A stretch of 6,788 nt of DNA from Myxococcales bacterium (GTDB lineage: Bacteria > Myxococcota > Polyangia > Fen-1088): positions 1-6,788 of the forward strand of contig PMLH01000118.1 in assembly GCA_003159055.1 (NCBI GenBank), read 5' to 3'. Shown piece by piece: positions 1-5,544 of the stretch (position 1 is its first letter; every line of letters starts with the position of its first letter). Under the pieces are notes generated by a model. It saw nothing but the letters and a program-made list of their open reading frames with translations, did no database searches and was not told the origin of the DNA. The position numbers were made by a program, and so were the translations under genes.

Positions 1-325
1 CCTCGGTGGTTAGCCCGAGATCGTTCATCCCGGCGTGCAGACTCGACTTGAAAAATGCGGCTGTGCGCGCGATTTCCCAACACAGGACAGCGACTGCGGC
101 GACCAGCTCGGCTGCGATGAGCTTGTCCGTTGCGCGTACGGTGTGGTCCTTTCTCCAAAGGAACGGCAGCAGAATCAGGACGAAGAGCGCCTGAAAGGCC
201 GCCAGCTTCACGAAGGGTTGGCCCCAGTCGTAGCGATGAAACAAGTCGAATATCGACCAATAGGCGAGGAACGTCGCTGTCGACGATAGGAAAAGCACGG
301 GTGAAAGGAGGCGAGGATTCGACAT
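1..325 (-). CDS. Multi-pass membrane protein of unknown family, N-terminal 108 residues only (runs off left edge)
   Basis: Reading the minus strand from the ATG at 325-323 gives 108 codons with no stop before the window edge, so the 3' part of the gene is missing. The protein starts MSNPRLLSPVLFL and has three clear hydrophobic segments: about residues 9-27, 38-57 and 72-84. A short basic/polar stretch (W57-R-K-D, then H61-K68) separates the second and third. The visible part ends with D102-L-G about 14 residues after the third helix, the same spacing and DLG triad found in the two DUF2079 proteins at the other end of the window. I therefore suspect a GT-C-like or DUF2079-like membrane protein, but the evidence is one short motif. 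No strong ribosome binding site precedes the ATG. An in-frame GTG ten codons upstream (355-353) is an alternative start. It is transcribed divergently from the methyltransferase. The membrane-protein call is firm; the family is not. Confidence 0.72.
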   Translation of the reverse strand, partial: MSNPRLLSPVLFLSSTATFLAYWSIFDLFHRYDWGQPFVKLAAFQALFVLILLPFLWRKDHTVRATDKLIAAELVAAVAVLCWEIARTAAFFKSSLHAGMNDLGLTTE

Positions 326-402
326 CGCTGCCGACGCCAATGTAGCATTGGCCACCGTTGCCTGACACTCGGATTGGTGTGAGCGTTCGCACGGTCAGAC
401 CT

Positions 403-416
403 GGCATTGGAATGCC
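403..416. promoter_or_regulatory. Perfect 6-bp inverted repeat, possible operator
   Basis: GGCATT and AATGCC form a perfect inverted repeat around a two-base centre. It lies in the 117-base gap between two divergent genes, 26 bases before the methyltransferase ATG. A poor -35-like TTGGAA (407-412) overlaps it, with TACCGT (429-434) as a weak -10 candidate. The position suits a repressor or activator site. A 14-base palindrome can occur by chance, so the call is tentative. Confidence 0.22.
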
Positions 417-442
417 GTGGCGGTGTGTTACCGTAGCCGGCC

Positions 443-1261
443 ATGTCGAACCCACTTGCCACGCCACTACCCTGGGAGCTGGCCGCGAAAGACTACGCCG
501 AGGTCACGGCGCCTTTCTTCCGAAACTATGCCGCTGTTGCGCTCGACCGAGCGAGCCTCGCCAATGGCGCGCACGTGCTCGACGTGGCGGCGGGGCCTGG
601 GACGCTGGCCGTGCTGGCTGCGCAGCGCGGGTACCGAACCACGGCGGTCGATTTCTCGCCGAAGATGATCGACGAGCTCAGGGCGGCCGCCACTTTGGCG
701 GGCATCGCGATCGAGACCCATGTGGCCGACGGGCAAGCCTTGCCCATGGCGGACGCGTCCTTCGACGCCGCGTTTTCCATGTTCGGCCTGATGTTTTTCC
801 CGGATCGCGCGCGCGGTTTTCGCGAAATGCTTCGCGTGCTGGTTCCGGGCGGCGTCGGCGCGATGGCCAGTTGGCAGCCGATGGAGCGTTTCCCGATGCT
901 GTGTGATGTGATGGCCGCGATTCGCGAATTGCTTCCCGGCTTGCCTTTCTCGGGCGACAAGCCAGTGTTGGCGTCCTCGCAGGACATCGTCGACGAGATG
1001 AGCGGCGCGGGTTTCGCAGCGGTGTCCGTGGAAGAGCTGAGCGCCTCCGTGGAAGCGCCCACCCTCGACGAGGCATGGCGGTTCATGTTTCGTGGTAGCC
1101 CGCCCTTGGGACTCGTCCGCCACAAGTTGGGCGAAGCGGCTTGGGGCAACGTCGAACGGGGAATCGTCGACAGCCTGCACCGGAAATACGGCCCCGGCCG
1201 TCAGACGCTCACCATGGTCGCAAACCTCGGCATGGGGCGCCGGCCCGGGTCGCAACGGTGA
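443..1261 (+). CDS. Class I SAM-dependent methyltransferase (methyltransf_11/25 type)
   Basis: This 272-residue soluble protein has the Rossmann-fold methyltransferase signature. Motif I is VLDVAAGPG at residues 45-53 (SAM-binding glycine loop). An acidic D70 in AVDFS ends strand 2 and should contact the ribose hydroxyls. HVADGQALPM follows at 93-102 (D96 near the adenine), then SFDAAFSMFGLMFFPD at 106-121 (motif II and strand 4). A post-motif helix and turn FREMLRVLVPGG lies near 126-137. This order is typical of small-molecule or quinone-type methyltransferases; the substrate cannot be read from the sequence. The C-terminal half (about 140-260) is probably the substrate cap. The ATG at 443 is the likely start because an in-frame TAG at 434-436 blocks extension upstream and the next Met is residue 75, past motif I. 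No Shine-Dalgarno sequence is visible. The gene stands alone, divergent from the left membrane-protein gene and followed by a 179-base gap. Confidence 0.92.
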   Translation: MSNPLATPLPWELAAKDYAEVTAPFFRNYAAVALDRASLANGAHVLDVAAGPGTLAVLAAQRGYRTTAVDFSPKMIDELRAAATLAGIAIETHVADGQALPMADASFDAAFSMFGLMFFPDRARGFREMLRVLVPGGVGAMASWQPMERFPMLCDVMAAIRELLPGLPFSGDKPVLASSQDIVDEMSGAGFAAVSVEELSASVEAPTLDEAWRFMFRGSPPLGLVRHKLGEAAWGNVERGIVDSLHRKYGPGRQTLTMVANLGMGRRPGSQR

Positions 1262-1294
1262 CCAGGGCAGGCGGGCCCGGGCGCCACTTTTCTT
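1236..1294 (+). terminator. Possible intrinsic terminator at the end of the methyltransferase gene
   Basis: GGCGCCGGCCCGGG (1236-1249), spanning the last codons of the methyltransferase, can pair with CCCGGGCGCC (1276-1285): six plus four G/C pairs with a four-base bulge. A T-rich tail TTTTCTT follows at 1288-1294. A separate perfect small hairpin, CCACG-TAGC-CGTGG, lies just after at 1297-1310. The bulge and the long loop weaken the case. In GC-rich DNA such pairings also arise by chance. Confidence 0.3.
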
Positions 1295-1411
1295 AACCAC
1301 GTAGCCGTGGCCCGGCAAAATGCGATGGAGAATCGCCCGGCGTACTCCTAGGCAGGTCCAGCGCAGGTTGGCCACCGAACGTTGCAGCACGATGACCTGC
1401 TGCGAGGGGAG

Positions 1412-1417
1412 TATAAT
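1412..1417 (+). promoter_or_regulatory. Candidate -10 box (TATAAT) for the lipoprotein gene
   Basis: A perfect TATAAT stands out in GC-rich surroundings, 23 bases before the ATG at 1441. Transcription from it would start near 1424, leaving a very short leader that still includes the AAGGA ribosome binding site (1427-1431). No good -35 hexamer lies at 16-18 bases: the best nearby match, TTGCAG at 1382-1387, is 24 bases away. The element is plausible but incomplete. Confidence 0.35.
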
Positions 1418-1440
1418 GCCGATGAGAAGGATCTGTGAAA

Positions 1441-2442
1441 ATGCGCCGTCTTGCCTTGAGCACCGGGAAACGTTCGCTGGCATGCGCAAACGTTGTTCTT
1501 ATTCTTTGTGCGGGCTGCTCGTCGTCGCTGGACAACCTCTCCCGGTCGAAAGACGAGCCAAGCGGGCTTGGCCCTGGGCAAGGTAAGCTTAGGTTCCCTA
1601 ACGAGGACCTAGCGGCGAAGTACAAGGCCGCCAAAGCTTCGCCTCAGAACCTCGAATCGGTTCTGGACTATGGACGAACCCTCGCCCTTGTTTGTCTGGG
1701 CTCGCTCCTCGACACGACTTGCGCATCCTGCGAGGGGGGGCTGCCGACGTACCGGCCGAGGTCGGAGCTCAACACCAACTACTGGCCGTTCATCGAGGAT
1801 GTTCTACCCATGCTCGATCCCTTCATGGAAGGCCAGAGACTTGATGCGGGCCAGATGGAGATACTCGTCGAAGTGAAGGGGCGGCTGCTCTGGCTGGCCG
1901 GCCGCTCCACCGAAGAACAGACCTTGATCGACAGCTACGCTCTCGCGCATCCAACGGCCGTAGCAGTCGTCAAGCGTCGGCGCGAGATTCTGCGCGAATC
2001 CGGCGACGCTTCACTATTGGAATCACAATGCAGCCGCAGTCGGGCGCGCATGAAATCAGCCCCCGAAGCAGCTCGGCTTGACCTCCTGACTAGCTGCGTG
2101 GCTTTGCACCCAGACAATGGCGAGGCCAGGAGTGATGCGATGGACTATGCGAAGTACCTTCCCAACCTGTCGGCAGACGAGGAGGCGCTCTATCGGCGGC
2201 ACATCGCGCAGCGCTGTGAGGAGAAGGTCGGTGACGAGGAGGCGCGCTGTGCAGAAGCTTGCGCCTGCGAGGCCAAGGATTCAGGCAGGCCGCCAACCGC
2301 AAAGTGCAAACGAGTCTGTGGCGGCTGCCGCAAGGAGACCGCCCAAGCGCTGCTTGCATGCAGGAAGCTCGGTGAAGTCGCGCCCGCTCCTGCCCCTCTT
2401 CGCGCTGCCCGAGCAAAGAGCACCCGCGCCGCCCGAAGGTAG
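1441..2442 (+). CDS. Cysteine-rich exported lipoprotein of unknown function
   Basis: I do not recognise the family. The product (333 residues from the ATG) starts with a basic n-region (MRRLALSTGKR) and a hydrophobic stretch near residues 18-24, then CAG-C with C26 followed by SSS. This reads as a lipoprotein signal with C26 as the lipid anchor, although position -3 is Cys instead of the usual Leu. The mature part has thirteen more cysteines. Five are spread through the body (C85, C94, C97, C197, C219) and eight are packed into 49 residues (259, 270, 274, 276, 289, 293, 296, 307), including two CX3C pairs. The middle looks helical, perhaps repeat-like. The tail is Pro/Ala-rich, then basic. 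So many cysteines fit an oxidising compartment, the periplasm or cell surface. I prefer ATG 1441 because AAGGA (1427-1431) lies 9 bases upstream; an in-frame GTG at 1435 is only 3 bases from it. Gaps on both sides suggest its own transcript. Confidence 0.75.
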   Translation: MRRLALSTGKRSLACANVVLILCAGCSSSLDNLSRSKDEPSGLGPGQGKLRFPNEDLAAKYKAAKASPQNLESVLDYGRTLALVCLGSLLDTTCASCEGGLPTYRPRSELNTNYWPFIEDVLPMLDPFMEGQRLDAGQMEILVEVKGRLLWLAGRSTEEQTLIDSYALAHPTAVAVVKRRREILRESGDASLLESQCSRSRARMKSAPEAARLDLLTSCVALHPDNGEARSDAMDYAKYLPNLSADEEALYRRHIAQRCEEKVGDEEARCAEACACEAKDSGRPPTAKCKRVCGGCRKETAQALLACRKLGEVAPAPAPLRAARAKSTRAARR

Positions 2443-2526
2443 CAAAACAGGCTTGGGTCTACGGCCACGACCTTCTGCAGCTATCGCGGGATCACGGTTT
2501 GGCGCTATTTCTGACCGGGTTCGCGG

Positions 2527-2532
2527 TATAAA
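2527..2532 (+). promoter_or_regulatory. Candidate -10 box (TATAAA) for the glycosyltransferase operon
   Basis: TATAAA sits in the 101-base gap ahead of the glycosyltransferase, 11 bases before its ATG at 2544. Transcription from it would begin within a few bases of the start codon, giving a leaderless or nearly leaderless message. No convincing -35 lies 16-18 bases upstream; TTGGCG at 2499-2504 is about 22 bases away. I found no strong hairpin or other gene in the gap. Confidence 0.25.
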
Positions 2533-2543
2533 CGGCACCCTCA

Positions 2544-3536
2544 ATGACCGAGATGCGTCCAACCCTGTCCGTCGTCATTCCCGTGTTCAACGAGGAAGAG
2601 ACGATTCCAGAGCTCGATCGCCGTTTGCGCGGTTTCTTGGCCGACCTAAGCGTGACCTGGGAGGTAGTGTTCGTCGACGATGGTTCACGCGACGCGTCAT
2701 CGACGATGCTCCAGAACTTGGCCGAGCACGAGCCGCGCTACAAGCTGATCTCCTTTTCGCGCAACTTCGGCCACCAGATCGCGATCACGGCCGGCATGGA
2801 TCGCGCTGAAGGCGAAACTGTGGTGGTCATGGATGCGGATCTGCAGGATCCGCCCGAGCTGGTGCGCGCGATGCTGGACAAGTGGCGCGAAGGGTTCGAC
2901 GTCGTCTACGCAATCCGCGAGCGGCGCCTGGGCGAAACTTGGTTCAAGCGCATCACGGCCGCGCTCTTCTACCGCGTCTTCCGCGCCATGCTGGGCTTCG
3001 AGGTCGCGCTGGATGCCGGCGACTTCCGCCTGATGAGCCGCCAGGTCATTCTGACGTTGCGCTCGCTGCGCGAACGGCACCGCTTCATCCGCGGACTGGT
3101 GGGCTGGGTCGGTTTTCGTCAGACCGGTGTCGCCTACACCCGACAGGAGCGTTTCGCGGGCGTGACCAAGTACCCGCTGCGGAAGATGCTCAGCTTCGCC
3201 TTCGATGGCATTACCTCATTTTCGACCTTGCCGCTGCGGATGGCGACGTGGCTGGGGGCGTTTGCGGCGCTTTTGGCCATGGGCCTTGGCGCGTGGGCCT
3301 TCTGGGTGAAAATTCACGGGGTCAGCGCTGTGCCGGGCTGGACCACCATCATGATCCTGGTTGCGCTCGGCGCGGCGGCAAATCTCTTCATGATCGGTAT
3401 CCTGGGTGCGTACGTCGGCCGCATCTATGAAGAAGTGCAGCGCCGCCCGCTGTATGCAGTCGCACGTGAGATGAACTTCGATTCCAGCGCGAAGGCCGAG
3501 CCGTCGGTCATCGGAGGCGAAGGAAAGCGGACGTGA
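2544..3536 (+). CDS. Family 2 glycosyltransferase, polyprenyl-phosphate sugar synthase type (DPM1/GtrB/ArnC-like)
   Basis: The 330-residue protein matches the usual layout of membrane-anchored GT2 enzymes that move a sugar from a nucleotide donor to undecaprenyl or dolichyl phosphate at the cytoplasmic face. The N-terminal GT-A domain has VVIPVFNEE (10-18), FVDDGSRD (43-50), SRNFGHQ (72-78) and the metal-binding MDADLQDPP (96-104). DFRLMSR (160-166) and RHRFIRGLVGW (178-188) follow, both typical of the GtrB/DPM1 branch. Two C-terminal helices, about 233-255 and 267-292, and the ending GRIYEEVQRRPLY (292-304) are also typical. The sugar is not predictable; glucose, mannose and aminoarabinose transferases share these motifs. 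An in-frame TAA at 2529-2531 limits the start to ATG 2544 or ATG 2553; neither has a Shine-Dalgarno sequence. Its stop overlaps the start of the next gene by four bases, so the two are probably translationally coupled. Confidence 0.93.
   Translation: MTEMRPTLSVVIPVFNEEETIPELDRRLRGFLADLSVTWEVVFVDDGSRDASSTMLQNLAEHEPRYKLISFSRNFGHQIAITAGMDRAEGETVVVMDADLQDPPELVRAMLDKWREGFDVVYAIRERRLGETWFKRITAALFYRVFRAMLGFEVALDAGDFRLMSRQVILTLRSLRERHRFIRGLVGWVGFRQTGVAYTRQERFAGVTKYPLRKMLSFAFDGITSFSTLPLRMATWLGAFAALLAMGLGAWAFWVKIHGVSAVPGWTTIMILVALGAAANLFMIGILGAYVGRIYEEVQRRPLYAVAREMNFDSSAKAEPSVIGGEGKRT
3520..3524 (+). promoter_or_regulatory. Ribosome binding site for the first DUF2079 gene, inside the glycosyltransferase end
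   Basis: AAGGA lies 8 bases before the GTG at 3533, with a further GGAGG at 3513-3517. This good site supports GTG 3533 as the start and places the start within the GTGA overlap with the glycosyltransferase stop (TGA 3534-3536), a usual coupling arrangement. Confidence 0.6.
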
Positions 3537-5542
3537 CGGCAGGGCAGCAAGCAGGCGCGGAGGCAAACGTCGATATCTGGCGCCCTCGACTTTCCGCTGC
3601 ATTGACCGGGCTCGGCGTGCTCGCCATGGCGGGATTCTCCGCTGGGCTTGGCGTGTGGGAGCTCTGGGCGCGCAACACGGTCTCCGAATTCGTGCAGGCC
3701 AATGGCCCCGAGCGCGCACCGGGGGTCGCCGCCATCCGTTTCGGCGTGGCGGGGACGGCTATTCTTGTTGCGCTGGCGTTTGCCATGCTGGCCCGGCGTC
3801 GGTTGCTTTCGGGCGAACACATCTTGCGTCTTGCGCGTCGCCTGTCGCCGGCCGTGCTGCTCGGAATTCTGCCGATCATGTTTCACTGGCGGCTTTGGCA
3901 GGGAAGCCGCGAAGTGGTCTTTCTGCTGTTGGGTCTGCTGCTGGTGTTCGGCGCGCAGAAGCTGGTGCAGGTTTCGCTCGCGACGCCGCCGGTGTTTGCG
4001 CGACCGGGGCCGGTCCTTCGCCTATTTGCCGACGGTGCGGCGGTGCGATGCTGGTGCACTCGCTTTGTGCCTTTCTTGCTGGTCGCGCTCGCGGCCGCCG
4101 TTTACTCGGTCTACTTCTCGTACCACACGGTCGTGCACCACCGGAACGTGCTTTCCAGCAGCCTCGATCTCGGCCTCGAAGAGAACGTAATCTGGAACGC
4201 CCTTCACAGCGGGGCTCTGTTTCGCACGACGCCCTACGGTGGTCCCACCGGGAATCTGATCGGTGAGCACGCCGCGTATCTCAGCTACGCCATTGCGCCT
4301 ATCTATGCCCTCCACCAGAGCGCTGAAACCATCCTGATTCTGCAGGCGGTGCTGATCGGTGCTGCAGCCATTCCGCTTTACCTGGTCGCGCGCCAATTCC
4401 TCGGGCCTTGGCTGTCGTGCCTGGTTGGGGTTCTGTACGTCTTCTATCCGCCTCTGCACGGGTCGAACCTTTACGATTTTCACTATCCGCCGCTTGCGCC
4501 GTTCTTTCTGTGGTTCACGCTGTATTTCGCTCTGACCAGGCGGACCGTCGGGGCCGTGATCTTCGCCATCCTAAGCCTCTCGGTACGCGAGGACGTTTCC
4601 TTCGGACTGATGGTTATCGGTATTTTTTTGATGCTGACCAATCGGCGGTCGCGCGCGGGACTCTGGCTGGCGGCGGCGGGGGCCCTCTACTTCGTGGGGA
4701 TGAAGCTCGTGATCATGCCGCTCCAGCGCGGAGGACAGCAGGCCTTCATCCACCAGTATGCAGGGTTGGTGGGCGAGGGAACCCAAGGGTTTTCCGGCGT
4801 GATGCAGACCGTGCTGGGCAATCCGCCCTTCACCTTGGGTGTGCTGCTCGACAAAGACAAGCTCATCTACATCTTGGAGATATTTCTGCCGCTGGCCTTC
4901 TTTCCCTTGCGACGGCCCATTGGACTGCTCTGCTGCGTGCCTGGATTTCTGTTCACCTTGCTTTCGACCGGCTACCACCCGCTGTACCAGATTTCGTTTC
5001 AATACACCGCGCACTGGACCGCGTATCTGTTCATTGCTCTCATTGCGAATTTGGCGTGGCTTGGCCAGCAAGCAAAACGGCGCGGCCTTCCCGGGGTGGC
5101 CTGGAAGCACGGCTGGGTCGCGGCTATCACGCTGGGGATGCTGGTCACGTCCTACCAGCTCGGCGGCTTGATTCAGCACAATGCCACGCGCGGCGGGTTC
5201 GGTATCTACCACTTCGGCACCACGTCCGAGGATTGGGAACGCCGCCGCACCCTCGGCGATCTTCTGGCGATGGTTCCACGCAAGGCGAAGATCGTCTCGT
5301 CCGAAAACATCGTGCCACACGTTTCGAACCGTGCCTTTGCGTACACCTTGCGCATGGGCGTCGCCGACGCGGACTATCTGCTTTTCGGCGTTCCGCCGGG
5401 CGGCGATGAACGACACAAGGCTGTGGAGGTCTTGCGGCCGGGCACCTTCGGTGTGGTCGCCGAACGCGGGCAATACGTGCTGGCCAAGCGCGGGCATCCC
5501 ACCGACTTGAACGCCGGTGTGCTCGCCCGGATGGGGAACTAG
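3533..5542 (+). CDS. DUF2079 membrane protein, putative GT-C-like glycosyltransferase (first copy)
   Basis: This 669-residue protein has about fifteen hydrophobic segments. The region from about residue 178 has the hallmarks of DUF2079 (PF09852, which as I recall is in the GT-C clan). They are SSLDLGLEENVIWN (209-222) in the loop after a membrane helix, GEH (244-246), YPPLHGSNLYDFHYPP (305-320) and VREDVS (351-356). By analogy with GT-C enzymes, D212 in the outer loop could be the catalytic base. A C-terminal soluble part (about 550-669) contains MVPRKAKIVSSENIVPHVSN (580-599), like the IPP-A-V-PHLS-R pattern that closes many DUF2079 proteins. The first 170 residues add four extra helices (about 24-45, 66-87, 105-121, 127-146). 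Most likely it transfers a sugar from a polyprenyl phosphate on the outer face. Activity is inferred, and the acceptor is unknown. It is coupled to the upstream GT2 gene and followed after two bases by a paralogue. Confidence 0.9.
   Translation: MTAGQQAGAEANVDIWRPRLSAALTGLGVLAMAGFSAGLGVWELWARNTVSEFVQANGPERAPGVAAIRFGVAGTAILVALAFAMLARRRLLSGEHILRLARRLSPAVLLGILPIMFHWRLWQGSREVVFLLLGLLLVFGAQKLVQVSLATPPVFARPGPVLRLFADGAAVRCWCTRFVPFLLVALAAAVYSVYFSYHTVVHHRNVLSSSLDLGLEENVIWNALHSGALFRTTPYGGPTGNLIGEHAAYLSYAIAPIYALHQSAETILILQAVLIGAAAIPLYLVARQFLGPWLSCLVGVLYVFYPPLHGSNLYDFHYPPLAPFFLWFTLYFALTRRTVGAVIFAILSLSVREDVSFGLMVIGIFLMLTNRRSRAGLWLAAAGALYFVGMKLVIMPLQRGGQQAFIHQYAGLVGEGTQGFSGVMQTVLGNPPFTLGVLLDKDKLIYILEIFLPLAFFPLRRPIGLLCCVPGFLFTLLSTGYHPLYQISFQYTAHWTAYLFIALIANLAWLGQQAKRRGLPGVAWKHGWVAAITLGMLVTSYQLGGLIQHNATRGGFGIYHFGTTSEDWERRRTLGDLLAMVPRKAKIVSSENIVPHVSNRAFAYTLRMGVADADYLLFGVPPGGDERHKAVEVLRPGTFGVVAERGQYVLAKRGHPTDLNAGVLARMGN
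5533..5537 (+). promoter_or_regulatory. Ribosome binding site for the second DUF2079 gene
   Basis: GGGGA, within the last codons of the first DUF2079 gene, lies 7 bases before the GTG at 5545. It supports that GTG, two bases after the upstream TAG (5540-5542), as the start of the next gene. It is the best start candidate that gives a full N-terminal region matching the first copy. Confidence 0.45.
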
Positions 5543-5544
5543 TC

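Noticed and set aside
1262..1434. Possible remnant of a minus-strand gene in the gap after the methyltransferase (reads RILPGHGYVVKKS, with a PGHG like metallo-beta-lactamase-fold proteins)
   Set aside because: A single short motif in an antisense frame that continues into the methyltransferase shadow. No other metallo-hydrolase motif and no credible start were seen.
467..1489. A 340-codon open frame on the minus strand opposite the methyltransferase
   Set aside because: Its translation is rich in Arg, His, Gln and Gly with no domain motif, and it lies opposite a gene with a full SAM-binding signature. This is the usual antisense shadow in GC-rich DNA.
2117..2809. A 230-codon plus-strand frame bridging the lipoprotein and glycosyltransferase genes
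   Set aside because: It overlaps the Cys-rich coding end of one gene and the catalytic N-terminus of the next. Its product is low-complexity and Arg-rich.
3728..3800. Resemblance of the N-terminal region of the first DUF2079 protein (IRFGVAGTAILVAL) to the start of GtrA flippases
   Set aside because: One hydrophobic stretch with RF and G is too generic. The second copy does not keep it, so I kept only the general idea as a testable inference.
4571..5497. A 308-codon open frame on the minus strand opposite the first DUF2079 gene
   Set aside because: Same reasoning: composition typical of antisense to a hydrophobic GC-rich gene, and no ribosome binding site or motif.
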